Assembly: GCA_947254595.1 (NCBI GenBank)
Contig: CAMYED010000001.1
Span: forward strand, 1 to 52,048
DNA length: 52,048 nucleotides
Source: an uncultured Gardnerella sp.
GTDB taxonomy: Bacteria; Actinomycetota; Actinomycetes; Actinomycetales; Bifidobacteriaceae
Direction of reading: 5' to 3'
The position numbers and the translations under genes are program-made. A model generated the notes under the pieces. It made no database searches. It saw only the letters and a program-made list of their open reading frames with translations, and had not been told where the DNA came from. Positions 33,268-42,376 of this stretch are shown here, one piece after another (position 1 is the stretch's first letter; the number at the start of each line of letters is the position of its first letter).

Positions 33268-34788
33268 TTAGTACAAGCCGCCAGCAGTAGCAATTTGCAC
33301 AGGCTTAGATTCGTCCTCGCCAGCTTCCTTAGCAACATCCGTAGCGCCATCAGCCGCGCGAGTACCAACAATCTCAACAGGGCCTTGCGGATACTTAACA
33401 CGCTTCTCATTAATGCGGCTAGCAATGTAATCTGCAACCTTATCCAAAGAAACACGCTCCTGCTGCATAGTATCGCGCTCGCGGATAGTAACAGCATGAT
33501 CTTCCAAAGTATCGAAGTCAACTGTTACGCACAAAGGAGTACCAATTTCGTCCTCACGACGGTAACGACGACCAATAGCACCAGCCTCATCGTAGTCAAT
33601 AACCCAATCATGCTGACGCAAATCCGCAGCCAAATCTTGAGCAACAGCCTGCAATTCTGGCTTCTTACTCAAAGGCAACACTGCAGCCTTAACAGGAGCC
33701 AAACGAGGATCAAGTCGAAGAACAGTACGCTTATCCACACCGCCCTTAGTGTTTGGAGCCTCGTCAACATCGTAAGCATCAACCAAGAAAGCCATAAGCG
33801 AGCGCGTAAGACCAGCAGCAGGCTCAATAACGTAAGGCACATACTTTTCGCCAGTAGCCTGATTAAAGTAGCTCAAATCCTCGCCGGAATGCTTAGCATG
33901 AGCAGACAAATCATAGTCCGTACGGTTTGCAATACCCTCAAGCTCTCCCCAATCCGAGCCTTGGAAGCCGAATTTGTACTCAATATCAACAGTGCGCTTA
34001 GAATAATGGCTGAGCTTCTCCTTAGGATGCTCGTACATGCGCAAGTTTTCTGGCTTAACACCCAAATCCACGTACCAGCGCACGCGAGTGTCAATCCAAT
34101 ACTGGTGCCAAGCTTCGTCAGTTCCAGGCTCAACAAAGAACTCCATTTCCATCTGCTCAAACTCGCGAGTGCGGAAAATAAAGTTTCCAGGCGTAATCTC
34201 ATTACGGAAAGACTTACCAATATTCGCAATACCAAAAGGCGGCTTCTGACGCGTAGAAGTCATAACGTTCTTAAAATCGACAAAAATACCCTGAGCTGTT
34301 TCCGGGCGCAAATAGTGCAAGCTGTTTTCGTCTTCAACCGGACCCAAATGCGTGCGAAGCATCATATTGAAGTCGCGCGGCTCAGTCCAGTTTCCGCGAG
34401 TGCCGCAATCTGGGCAAGCAATATCTTTTAAGCCATTCTCAGGCATTTTATCGCCATGCTTTTCGGCATAAGACTCTTCCAACTTATCTGCACGATGACG
34501 CTTATGGCAATTCAAGCACTCAATTAAAGGATCATTAAACACAGAAACGTGGCCGGAAGCAACCCAAACTTGAGAAGGCAGAATAACGGAAGTATCCACG
34601 CCAACAACATCTCCACGCGTAGTGACCATGTAGCGCCACCATTCGCGCTTGATATTATCCTTCAACGCAACACCCAACGGACCGTAATCCCACGCAGAGC
34701 GCGTGCCGCCGTAAATTTCGCCAGCTGGGAACACAAAACCTCGACGCTTAGCCAAGGACACGACTTCATCAAGCTTTGAAACAGCCAC
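33268..34788 (-). CDS. glyS: Glycyl-tRNA synthetase (alpha2 type)
   Basis: Charges tRNA-Gly, 506 aa. This is the dimeric, eukaryote-like class II form used by actinobacteria. GFVFPAGEIYGG near the N-terminus, the zinc cysteines CLNCHKRH and CPDCGTRG, FRNEITPGNFIFRTREFEQM and GLTRSLMAFL are characteristic, followed by an anticodon-binding domain. GTG at 34788 is chosen: AAAGGTG precedes it and the protein begins VAVSKLDEVVSL as in relatives; a longer in-frame extension has no support. About 30 extra C-terminal residues are acidic. Confidence 0.96.
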   Translation of the reverse strand: MAVSKLDEVVSLAKRRGFVFPAGEIYGGTRSAWDYGPLGVALKDNIKREWWRYMVTTRGDVVGVDTSVILPSQVWVASGHVSVFNDPLIECLNCHKRHRADKLEESYAEKHGDKMPENGLKDIACPDCGTRGNWTEPRDFNMMLRTHLGPVEDENSLHYLRPETAQGIFVDFKNVMTSTRQKPPFGIANIGKSFRNEITPGNFIFRTREFEQMEMEFFVEPGTDEAWHQYWIDTRVRWYVDLGVKPENLRMYEHPKEKLSHYSKRTVDIEYKFGFQGSDWGELEGIANRTDYDLSAHAKHSGEDLSYFNQATGEKYVPYVIEPAAGLTRSLMAFLVDAYDVDEAPNTKGGVDKRTVLRLDPRLAPVKAAVLPLSKKPELQAVAQDLAADLRQHDWVIDYDEAGAIGRRYRREDEIGTPLCVTVDFDTLEDHAVTIRERDTMQQERVSLDKVADYIASRINEKRVKYPQGPVEIVGTRAADGATDVAKEAGEDESKPVQIATAGGLY

Positions 34789-34931
34789 AATACACCTTTT
34801 CGTAAAACTAGAAAATTTGGGTGAAAACGTTGCCATTATAGAAAAACCCTGTGACGCTTGTAGAATTACGAAAATTTATAGTTTATTTTACAATTAGTTC
34901 TGTGTGGCACGATTTTAAGGGGGCTGTTACT

Positions 34932-35300
34932 ATGAGCGAAAATAATAGCGAGAATACAAAAGACAATGCAAACGAGCACAAAACTAACACGGTTGCTGCG
35001 TTGTGCATTGCTCCGAGCGGAGTTGGCGACGAGTTAAGCGAATACGTTGCGGACGCTGTGAAAGTTATTCGCGATTCTGGGTTGAAAAACGAAACCAACG
35101 CAATGTTCACAAACATTGAGGGCGAATTTGACGACGTTATGCGCGTAGTGAAAGACGCAACTATGACGCTAGTTAATAAAGGATACCGTACAGGGGTAAT
35201 CTTAAAGCTGGATATTCGCCCAGGATTTAGCAATCAAATTGACGCAAAAAGCGCGCTCGTAGACAAAATTCTTGAAGAACGCAAAAACAACGAAGATTAA
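34932..35300 (+). CDS. MTH1187-family thiamine-binding protein
   Basis: A 122-residue protein of the MTH1187/YkoF-like (DUF77) family, small ferredoxin-like domains that bind thiamine in the cytoplasm. After a polar 20-residue lead, the core shows VAALCIAPSGVGDELSEYVA, the strand-helix with TNAMFTNIEGEFDDVM, and GVILKLDIRPG. The ATG at 34932 has AAGGGGG eight bases upstream. The gene is alone among minus-strand genes and ends in a tandem repeat and likely terminator. Its exact role (storage or regulation) is not known. Confidence 0.85.
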   Translation: MSENNSENTKDNANEHKTNTVAALCIAPSGVGDELSEYVADAVKVIRDSGLKNETNAMFTNIEGEFDDVMRVVKDATMTLVNKGYRTGVILKLDIRPGFSNQIDAKSALVDKILEERKNNED

Positions 35301-35302
35301 GC

Positions 35303-35345
35303 GCGTTTAAGCGTTTAAGCGTTTAAGCGTTTAAGCGTTTAAGCG
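35303..35345. repeat. 8-bp tandem repeat, GCGTTTAA x5
   Basis: Five exact copies of GCGTTTAA (35303-35342) lie directly after the thiamine-binding gene stop. Such a repeat can gain or lose copies by slippage, but it does not change any reading frame here. Confidence 0.92.
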
Positions 35346-35366
35346 CTAGACGCTAGGCGTTTTTTA
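35343..35366 (+). terminator. Probable terminator of thiamine-binding gene
   Basis: CGCTAG and CTAGGCG pair with one bulge and TTTTTT follows on the plus strand. It overlaps the last codons of convergent uppS. Confidence 0.6.
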
Positions 35367-36147
35367 CGCCGCCAAAACGACGGTCGCGATGCGCATAACG
35401 GTCAATCGACCTCCAAAGCGCTTCGCGGCCGTAATCCGGGAATAGCTCTGGCACAAAATCAAGCTCCGCGTAGGATGCTTGCCAAGGCAAGAAGTTACTC
35501 GTACGCTGCTCACCAGAAGTGCGAATAACCAAATCGCAATCTGGAATATCCGGATTGTACAAGTGCTCAGCAATCATTTTTTCCGTAACGCGATCGCCCT
35601 TAATTTTGCCATCACGAATTTCCTTAGCAATTTCAGCACAAGCATCCGCAATTTCCGCTCGCCCACCGTAGTTTAGGCAAAAAACAACGTCAATAGTTTT
35701 GTTGTTCTTGGTAATTTCCTGCGCTTTTTCCAACTCGTCAATAACAGACTTCCACAAACGCGGGCGACGACCCGCCCAACGCACGCGCACACCCCACTCG
35801 TTCATTTGCGCAACTCTGCGGTGAATAATATCCCTAGAAAATCCCATTAAAAAGCGCACTTCTTGCGGCGAGCGCTTCCAATTTTCCGTAGAAAAAGTGT
35901 ACAGGCTTAAATAGCGCACCCCTGCTTCAATAGCGCCGGCAATAGTGTCAAAAACAACAGGTTCTGCAGCTTTGTGCCCTTCAGTACGAATCATTCCGCG
36001 CTCTTTAGCCCAACGACCATTGCCGTCCATAATCACGCCAACATGGCGAGGAACCTTGCCCTTAGGAAAATCTGGTATGCGAGAAGGGTCACTAAAAGGA
36101 GCCGCCGGAATATTAAGCGACGTATAATCCACGTTTTCAAAAGCCAT
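35353..36147 (-). CDS. uppS: Isoprenyl transferase / undecaprenyl diphosphate synthase
   Basis: A cis-prenyltransferase that builds the lipid carrier for peptidoglycan precursors, 264 aa. GVIMDGNGRWAKERG (37-51) carries the catalytic Asp, followed by YLSLYTFSTENWKRS. RTSGEQRTSNFLPWQASYAE and DRRFGG close the active site. Actinobacteria often have two paralogues of different chain length, and which this is cannot be told. It starts 2 bases after the recO stop, so the two are coupled. Confidence 0.94.
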   Translation of the reverse strand: MAFENVDYTSLNIPAAPFSDPSRIPDFPKGKVPRHVGVIMDGNGRWAKERGMIRTEGHKAAEPVVFDTIAGAIEAGVRYLSLYTFSTENWKRSPQEVRFLMGFSRDIIHRRVAQMNEWGVRVRWAGRRPRLWKSVIDELEKAQEITKNNKTIDVVFCLNYGGRAEIADACAEIAKEIRDGKIKGDRVTEKMIAEHLYNPDIPDCDLVIRTSGEQRTSNFLPWQASYAELDFVPELFPDYGREALWRSIDRYAHRDRRFGGVKNA

Positions 36148-36149
36148 AC

Positions 36150-36896
36150 TTACGAATGTAACAACCCCATTGAACGAATTGGGCGTTCAAGATAATACTC
36201 AGCCCACTGCTGAATACAGAGAACTGTAGAAGCGCCAATAGAAACGCCATCCAACGAAGCCCAATCACCACTAGAAAGTGCACATAACTGCAACCTAGTT
36301 TCCTCGGAACACATAATGGATTCAGGAGTATGATCTGCAGCGCACATTATTCCACCTGCAGCAGGCGAAAAATAGCATAACTCCTCAGTTTTTCCGCAAA
36401 CTACGCAAGTTGTTAAACGCGGAGACCAACCAGCAATAGAAAGAGCACGCAACACGTACGACATTCCAATTGCATCTGGAGAATGTTTACGGTTAGAAAG
36501 TGACGTCAAAGCTGCAGTAAGCAAACGATACTGGCCAACCGTATCCTGATATTCACGCATGTATTCGTCTCTATATTCGTTAGAAACTAGCAAATCAACA
36601 ACTTCCAGCATAACATTTGCATACTCATACGAAGTATAATCAGCGCAAATTTCCCCAGCATAAGCCGCGATCGAAACAGCCTGAGACACAACATCCAACG
36701 ACTTACCTTGAGCGAGAAGAACATCCACTCGCATAAGCGGCTCAAGTCGCCCACCGAAACGCGATTTAAGACGGCGCACACCTTTTGCTACAGCACGAAC
36801 TTTACCATGCTGCTTGGTGAGCATTACAACAATTCGATCTGCCTCACCCAAAGGAAATGCTCGAAGCACAACAGCTTCATCGCGATACAACGGCAT
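36150..36896 (-). CDS. recO: DNA repair protein RecO
   Basis: A recombination mediator that loads RecA with RecR and anneals strands, 248 aa. The OB-fold N-terminus is MPLYRDEAVVLRAFPLGEAD with GKVRAVAKGVRR. A zinc site is formed by CVVCGK and the later AAGGIMCAADH cysteine with a fourth Cys nearby (CYFSP). uppS follows immediately; the recO-uppS pair is a common actinobacterial arrangement. Confidence 0.94.
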   Translation of the reverse strand: MPLYRDEAVVLRAFPLGEADRIVVMLTKQHGKVRAVAKGVRRLKSRFGGRLEPLMRVDVLLAQGKSLDVVSQAVSIAAYAGEICADYTSYEYANVMLEVVDLLVSNEYRDEYMREYQDTVGQYRLLTAALTSLSNRKHSPDAIGMSYVLRALSIAGWSPRLTTCVVCGKTEELCYFSPAAGGIMCAADHTPESIMCSEETRLQLCALSSGDWASLDGVSIGASTVLCIQQWAEYYLERPIRSMGLLHS

Positions 36897-36996
36897 AAAT
36901 CAAACCACTATTACCTATAAATCGTAAATGCGAAAATACTAATGCAAAATCACAGCTATAAAAATCACGGCTGCGATTTATGCACGACTATCGGCA

Positions 36997-38529
36997 TTAT
37001 TTAGCAGAATCACCATCATTGCCATCGTCAACATCATTCAAATCGCCATCAAATGCACCAGACTCATCAATATGACTAATAATTGGGAATGAAAGATCCG
37101 GAACATCCAAAACAAGCGGCTTGCTTGGCTCAAAATGAGCAGAAGTCAAAGGTGGAACAGGAAGCGGCGAACGCTTAACAGGAGCTGAAGGAGGGAAAGA
37201 TGGAATATCGGACGCAGATTCGCGAGAAGAAGCCGATTCGCGAGCAGGCGCAGGCGGATATGAAGGCGGATACGAAGGCGCAGAAGATTCCGACTTCGCT
37301 GAATGCTCATTATTACTACGAATAACAGGAGGGAAAGCCGGCGGCATTTTTGCTGATTCCGTAGAATTATGCATTACCGTAGCGCTCTGCAAAAGCTCGT
37401 CGTTGCTGTCGGTATCGTCAAGAGAAACAGAAGAATTTCCTGCTGCAGCATGCGGCGTAAAAATAGCGCGCTCAGACTGATGCAACACTTCAAACGAATC
37501 ACTAGAAGCACGATTATTATAATCAACCGGAGCAAAAATACTCTGCTTGTTGTGATCTGGTACGCGAGGAACAGACGGAGTATGCGAAATCTTAGGCAAA
37601 ACATCTGCAGCCGCAGAATCATCTACAAGATCTACAACATGCTTAACATCTTTAGCATCTTTAGTTTTGGAATCTGCAGTAGTTTTAGAATCTGCAGAAT
37701 TATTAGCATCATCAAGCTTAGATTCGGTATCTCGTTTTGATTCAGCAGATTCAGCAGAAGCAGCACTTAAAGACTCCGCTACATTTTTAGCCGAAGGAGC
37801 AAAAGATGGTGCAACTAAAGTATTCTCAGCCGCACGCACCAACGGCTTAGCAGAAGAATGAGAAGCAGAATACGAGTTTTCTGAATCAACGTAATCATTT
37901 ACGCGCTCAAAAGATTCCAAACTGCTAAGCAAACGAACGCAAGCATTTAAGTAGTAATCGACCTGACGCTCATCATAACCGCGCTTACCAGTACGCTGAG
38001 TAAAAATCACATTAGAAACATAATCCGCATCAATACCATTCAAAGTATCGTCGTCAGTTTCCCACTCAAGCTCGTGACCAAGCATAAACGCAATTTTATC
38101 AAGCGCTTGATCAACCATAATATCAACTTGCTTACGAGCATACGAAGGACGATGCGGCGCACCAGAATCAAAACGATCACGATAATCTCGCTGAGCATGC
38201 TTCAAAAGCTTACGATACAAGGCCTCAATACGCGCCTTCCAAACTACGCGACCACACTCAGAAAGCTCATGCTCAGTGCATTTATCTACAACCGCACGCT
38301 CCAAACGGGATAACGCTGCATCAACTTGACCAATAACGTAACCATTGCGCTCGAGGTCAAAAGAAACGTCTTGAATATCCTGCTGAGTAAGCTCAGCATC
38401 GTCACTATCGTACAGCTTATGCGCGTGCTCAAGAAAATCATTCACCTGAGCTACGTTATATCCTAACTTACGCTTACCAACACGCTCCATTCCAGAAGCA
38501 TTACGAGCGGTATCAGGTTTCTGAGCCAT
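36997..38529 (-). CDS. DivIVA-domain-like protein with long Pro/Ser-rich tail
   Basis: A 510-residue protein of unclear function. The N-terminal 200 residues hold three related motifs of the DivIVA kind: GKRKLGYNVAQVNDFLEHA (about 17-35), ERNGYVIGQVDAALSRLE (60-77) and GKRGYDERQVDYYLNAC (about 185-201). From about 230 on it is low-complexity, Ser/Ala/Asp/Pro-rich, with PSYPPSYPP and PSFPPSAPV repeats. GGAGGT nine bases before the ATG at 38529 fixes the start. There is no signal peptide or membrane helix. A polar-growth or division scaffold is an inference. It lies 100 bases upstream of recO on the same strand. Confidence 0.75.
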   Translation of the reverse strand: MAQKPDTARNASGMERVGKRKLGYNVAQVNDFLEHAHKLYDSDDAELTQQDIQDVSFDLERNGYVIGQVDAALSRLERAVVDKCTEHELSECGRVVWKARIEALYRKLLKHAQRDYRDRFDSGAPHRPSYARKQVDIMVDQALDKIAFMLGHELEWETDDDTLNGIDADYVSNVIFTQRTGKRGYDERQVDYYLNACVRLLSSLESFERVNDYVDSENSYSASHSSAKPLVRAAENTLVAPSFAPSAKNVAESLSAASAESAESKRDTESKLDDANNSADSKTTADSKTKDAKDVKHVVDLVDDSAAADVLPKISHTPSVPRVPDHNKQSIFAPVDYNNRASSDSFEVLHQSERAIFTPHAAAGNSSVSLDDTDSNDELLQSATVMHNSTESAKMPPAFPPVIRSNNEHSAKSESSAPSYPPSYPPAPARESASSRESASDIPSFPPSAPVKRSPLPVPPLTSAHFEPSKPLVLDVPDLSFPIISHIDESGAFDGDLNDVDDGNDGDSAK

Positions 38530-38647
38530 CGAATATCGACCTCCTGAGCACATGTTCTTATTCAGTATACTGTACGCGATTGTTGCGACGCGCGCCACAC
38601 GTTGCATTCGTACATACCTTCATGTATGTTTTTACTTTGTTGCAAAC

Positions 38648-38722
<75 letters not shown>

Positions 38723-38755
38723 GTTTTGTTTCGTTATTATTTTGTTATTATTCTG

Positions 38756-38809
38756 TTTCGCTTCTATTTTATTTCGCTTCTATTTTATTTCGCTTCTATT
38801 TTATTTCGC
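38756..38809. repeat. 16-bp tandem repeat after tRNA-Val
   Basis: Three exact copies of TTTCGCTTCTATTTTA (38756-38803) and a partial fourth lie between tRNA-Val and the 3' end of the protease gene, followed by looser TTTAGCACTA-type repeats to about 38875. T-rich on the plus strand; no stem is evident. Confidence 0.92.
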
Positions 38810-38857
38810 GCTACAAGTTTATTTAATTTATTTAGCACTGCTATATTTAGCGCTACT

Positions 38858-39739
38858 TTATTTAGCACTACAAGTCGGTAGTTTATTTACACCCTTCCCA
38901 GAACCAATAGATTTCAGCGCCTTATAAGCCTCGTCAATTGTGCCAACTTTAACAACCTTCAAACCTTCAGGAACATGACCAACTACTTCATCGCAATTAT
39001 CTTTAGGAGCCAAAAACCAAGTTGCACCATCCCGCCTAGCAGCAATCATTTTTAGACGAATACCACCAATAGCCCCAACTTTTTGCGATTTTTCAATAGT
39101 TCCAGTGCCAGCAATAATTTTACCGCCAGTTTCTTTTTCGGCAGTAAGCTTATCGATAATGCCCAAAGTGTACATCATTCCAGCAGAAGGACCACCAATA
39201 TCCTCAATATTCAAACGCACCTTAACACCATCCGCAACAATGCCAAGATTCTTACGCGCATACTGCAACGCAACACGTTTAGCAACATTTTGAGAATCGT
39301 CCATTTCGTGAGTAGATTCCTTATCGTACTCACTCGCACTCTGCCCAACCGGAACAATTGCTTCGCGCGGAATCACTTCCTTCTGAGAATCCAACCAAGC
39401 AAAAAGAGCATAATACGTTGGAATTTCGTAACCCGGAACACCAGAAGTGCTAACAGTAAGCATTAACAATTTGCCAGAATCCGCATGCTCCTTCACTTTA
39501 GAAGCAGACATATCTATTACCGGAACTTTAGACACAGAACCCAAAACATCCTGAGTTGGCCCAGGCTCCTCAACAACATAAGCACTCGGAAGCATAAGCG
39601 CAATAACCGCAATAACTACCGTAAAAAATCCGGCAAAATAGCGGAAAGAATGCGAATCAACATACGCAATCACACCACGAATCAGAGCAAACAAACTCTT
39701 GCAGCACTTACGGAATAATTGAGGACACCTAGAAAGCAT
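38858..39739 (-). CDS. YlbL-type membrane serine protease (Lon S16 domain)
   Basis: A membrane-anchored protease, 293 aa. One transmembrane helix (about 33-53) is followed by an extracytoplasmic segment with VEEPGPTQDVLG and IPREAIVPVGQSASEYD. The Lon-type domain has its catalytic serine in IEDIGGPSAGMMYTLGI (near 185) and lysine in GGIRLKMIAARRDGA. Relatives carry a PDZ domain between the ALQYARKNLG-like helix and the Lon domain. Here the two are joined directly, so the PDZ domain is missing. A TTG six codons upstream is an alternative start. It ends a minus-strand run and diverges from the DUF2342 gene across array 5. Confidence 0.87.
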   Translation of the reverse strand: MLSRCPQLFRKCCKSLFALIRGVIAYVDSHSFRYFAGFFTVVIAVIALMLPSAYVVEEPGPTQDVLGSVSKVPVIDMSASKVKEHADSGKLLMLTVSTSGVPGYEIPTYYALFAWLDSQKEVIPREAIVPVGQSASEYDKESTHEMDDSQNVAKRVALQYARKNLGIVADGVKVRLNIEDIGGPSAGMMYTLGIIDKLTAEKETGGKIIAGTGTIEKSQKVGAIGGIRLKMIAARRDGATWFLAPKDNCDEVVGHVPEGLKVVKVGTIDEAYKALKSIGSGKGVNKLPTCSAK

Positions 39740-39829
39740 GCTTGTATCATTACACAAGCCCTATATAGTTTTGCGAGAATAGTGTAGTTTGATTGACATC
39801 TCAATGCTCGCCATCATTCAGTCGCGTGG

Positions 39830-40040
39830 ATTCCGGCATTTTCGTTACGCGCATGTAAAGCAACTAACGCTTTCCCGCGCGACTACGTTATTTTCGTTAC
39901 GCGCGCGTACAGTTACTGCCGATTCTACGCACAATTCCGGCATTTTCGTTACGCGCACGTACAGCAACTAACAATTTTTAAGTCAATTACAACATTTTCA
40001 TTACAACGCTGTAAAGCCGATGTCGTGTGTATATTTTCGC
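39830..40040. repeat. 52-bp-pitch palindrome array 5 (four units)
   Basis: Register points are 39845, 39897, 39949 and 40001. A secondary dyad TGCCG...CGGCA is centred at 39929.5, exactly midway. The fourth unit is degenerate (CATTACAACGCTGTAAAG) but in phase. The remaining DNA to 40252 holds AGAGATTTGAGATTTTTCG and CTGAAGGACAGCAAGTATT, both shared with about 27.1-27.2 kb; no gene is seen. Confidence 0.9.
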
Positions 40041-40252
40041 GGCAGAGATTTGAGATTTTTCGCACAGCTGAAGGACAGCAAGTATTTAGACGTAAAATAA
40101 ACTAAGCGCAAAGAAACAGAATATACATACGCAGCACAAAACCACAGTATCGAGTAGAATAGCTTTATTGGTACGCTTTATTAAGCAGGAGAAAACGGAA
40201 GAAAAACGCAAAACTCCCGCATACGTAAGCACGTAGCGCAAAGGATACACTC

Positions 40253-42121
40253 ATGAACGAAGATGCAATTCACCAATGGCTTATTGAATGCTTTGGGCCA
40301 ATACAAGGCGAAGAAGCATGGAAACAACTCGACCAACTTCCTTTTGAGCTGCGCGAACAACTCTTAAACCAGAACCCATCCAAACTTCCAAAGCCTGACG
40401 AAGTGCGCGGCATGATGCAAGCATTCAGCGCAGGCGGATTAAACAATCCTAACGAAATGGAAGAAACACTAGAAAAAGGACCAATTAACCGAAAACTAGC
40501 GCAATCCATTGCCCTACAACATGCTACTGGAGATCAAGGCACAGTAAATGCGGAAGTTGCTGACGCAGCAAGACGCGCACTAAGCCAAGCAAATTTGTGG
40601 CTAGATATTACCTGCAAATTCAACCCTGCTCCAGGAATTCCAGACGTGCTTTCCAGAGCAGACTGGGTAAAAGGAACACTAGAAGCATGGGTAAAATTCG
40701 CTAATCCTGTAGCAAAATCAGTAAACGAAGCACTAACATCCGTTATTGAAGAACGATTCCAAGGCTTAGACGACGCCGAAGTAAAAGGCTTATTCGCAGG
40801 AGTAGTACCAATTCCACTACCGGAAGGAATGAACAATCCTGCGCAACTAATGAAACTACTCGGAAACACTTCATTCGCAATGCAATTAGGGCAAGCAGCT
40901 GGAGCACTTTCGCACGAAGTTCACGGAAGTTTCGACCAAGGACTTGCACTACTACAAAATCCTGCCGGCGGTTTAATTCCATACAATTGCATTGAATACG
41001 CAAAAGTTTGGAACATAGACATAACTGAAGTTATGAACTACTTAGCTTTACGAGAAGCCGCACACGCGCGAATTTTTGCTGCAGTACCGTGGCTTATGCC
41101 GCGATTTGAAGCACTTATTATTAAATACGCAAACGGAATAAGCATCGATTTAGAAGCAATGGAAGAACAGCTTCGCGAAGTAGAAACCATGAATCCAGAA
41201 GCTATTTCCGGAGCAGTCAACTTATCTAATATTGGCACCAACGATTCCGAAGAACAAAAGCAAGCATTACACAGCCTAGAAACACTACTTGCGCTGGTTG
41301 AAGGATGGGTTGATTGCATTACATGGCAAGCAGGAATGGCACATATTGCGCATATTGAACAGTTGCGCGAAATGATGCGTCGCGAGCGCGCTGCAGGAGG
41401 ACCAGCAGAAGTGACGTTTGAATCGTTACTAGGATTACACTTGCGTCCACGCCGAATGCGCGAAGCAACGCAACTTTGGGAAAAACTTACGCGCGAACTA
41501 GGCGTTGAAGGACGCGATAATTTATGGGGTCACCCGGATTTACTGCCAAATTTGCCGGAAAATGCGGAGAATTTGACGGGGAATGCGCCGGGAAAGTTGA
41601 CGGAGCATACGGAAAATGCGCCTGAAAATTGGGAAAATGCGGAAGAACAGCTTAGAATTATAGACTTACAAAATGAGACTAAAAATAGTGCAGAAGATAA
41701 TGCCGAAAACAATTCAGGCAATAATAAAGACGGCAATAAATCAGGAAAATTAATCGGAAATCCTGAAAAATCCGAAAAATCCGAAGAAAATAGCGGAACT
41801 GCAGGTAGCGAAACTGCAGACAGCGCAAACGAAAGCAGCGCAAACGAAAGCAGCGCAAACGAAAGCAGCGCGAACGAAAGCAGCTATAAATTTGCCGGAA
41901 ATGCTGGAAATGCTAAAAAATTTACGGAAGACGATTTAGTCGGAAACGATTGGGATGCCGAGCTTAGCAAGCTTTTGGAAGAAGACGCGCGCCAAAAGAA
42001 ACAAAGCAACAATCCATACGAAAACTCTGGAAGCAACAGCGGCGATGGCGGCGAAAACAACAGCGGAGACGATAGCAAAGACGACAACGGCAGCAACAGC
42101 GGCGAAAACAAGACCGAATGA
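40253..42121 (+). CDS. DUF2342-family zinc-dependent metalloprotease-like protein
   Basis: An actinobacterial protein of the DUF2342/TIGR03624 group (annotated as zinc-dependent metalloprotease or F420-biosynthesis-associated), 622 aa. The core spans about 90-425: YLALREAAHARIF (near 262-274) is the histidine-glutamate helix, and VEGWVDCITW and LLGLHLRPRRMREATQLW are family strings. From about 440 on the tail is Asn/Glu/Ser-rich, low complexity. It includes a 15-bp tandem repeat (41821-41885) encoding SSANE copies. AAAGGA seven bases upstream supports the start. Inverted palindrome arrays flank it on both sides. The biochemical role is not established. Confidence 0.82.
   Translation: MNEDAIHQWLIECFGPIQGEEAWKQLDQLPFELREQLLNQNPSKLPKPDEVRGMMQAFSAGGLNNPNEMEETLEKGPINRKLAQSIALQHATGDQGTVNAEVADAARRALSQANLWLDITCKFNPAPGIPDVLSRADWVKGTLEAWVKFANPVAKSVNEALTSVIEERFQGLDDAEVKGLFAGVVPIPLPEGMNNPAQLMKLLGNTSFAMQLGQAAGALSHEVHGSFDQGLALLQNPAGGLIPYNCIEYAKVWNIDITEVMNYLALREAAHARIFAAVPWLMPRFEALIIKYANGISIDLEAMEEQLREVETMNPEAISGAVNLSNIGTNDSEEQKQALHSLETLLALVEGWVDCITWQAGMAHIAHIEQLREMMRRERAAGGPAEVTFESLLGLHLRPRRMREATQLWEKLTRELGVEGRDNLWGHPDLLPNLPENAENLTGNAPGKLTEHTENAPENWENAEEQLRIIDLQNETKNSAEDNAENNSGNNKDGNKSGKLIGNPEKSEKSEENSGTAGSETADSANESSANESSANESSANESSYKFAGNAGNAKKFTEDDLVGNDWDAELSKLLEEDARQKKQSNNPYENSGSNSGDGGENNSGDDSKDDNGSNSGENKTE
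41821..41885 (+). repeat. 15-bp in-frame tandem repeat
   Basis: Just over four copies of CAGCGCAAACGAAAG, the last with one change, encode Ser-Ala-Asn-Glu-Ser repeats in the tail of the DUF2342 protein. Copy-number change would keep the frame. Confidence 0.93.
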
Positions 42122-42134
42122 TTGCAAAACGGCT

Positions 42135-42372
42135 TTTTCTATACGCGCATGTAACGAAAATATCGCCCGAAGTCAAAAAATCGGCAACAACTTTACACGA
42201 GTGTAAAGAAACTAACGCACGCAGCCAAAAAATCGACAACAACTATACACGCGTGTAAAGAAACTAACGCAGTCAACCCAAAAAACGGCAGAGACTATAC
42301 ACGCGTGTAAAGAAACTAACGCACACAACCGAAAAAACGACAGAGACTATACACGCGTGTAAAGAAAAAGCC
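42135..42372. repeat. 52-bp-pitch palindrome array 6 (five units)
   Basis: Opposite in orientation to array 5. GTAACG/GTAAAG half-sites start at 42151, 42203, 42255, 42307 and 42359, exactly 52 bp apart. One unit is a perfect palindrome, CTTTACACGAGTGTAAAG (42191-42208), and later ones centre on TACACGCGTGTA. The array fills the gap between the convergent DUF2342 and helicase genes; the last unit ends about 12 bases from the helicase stop. Confidence 0.92.
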
Positions 42373-42376
42373 GGAA

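Noticed and set aside
33295..34431. A 378-codon plus-strand frame opposite glyS
   Set aside because: It is antisense to conserved GlyRS; composition and lack of motifs mark it as a shadow.
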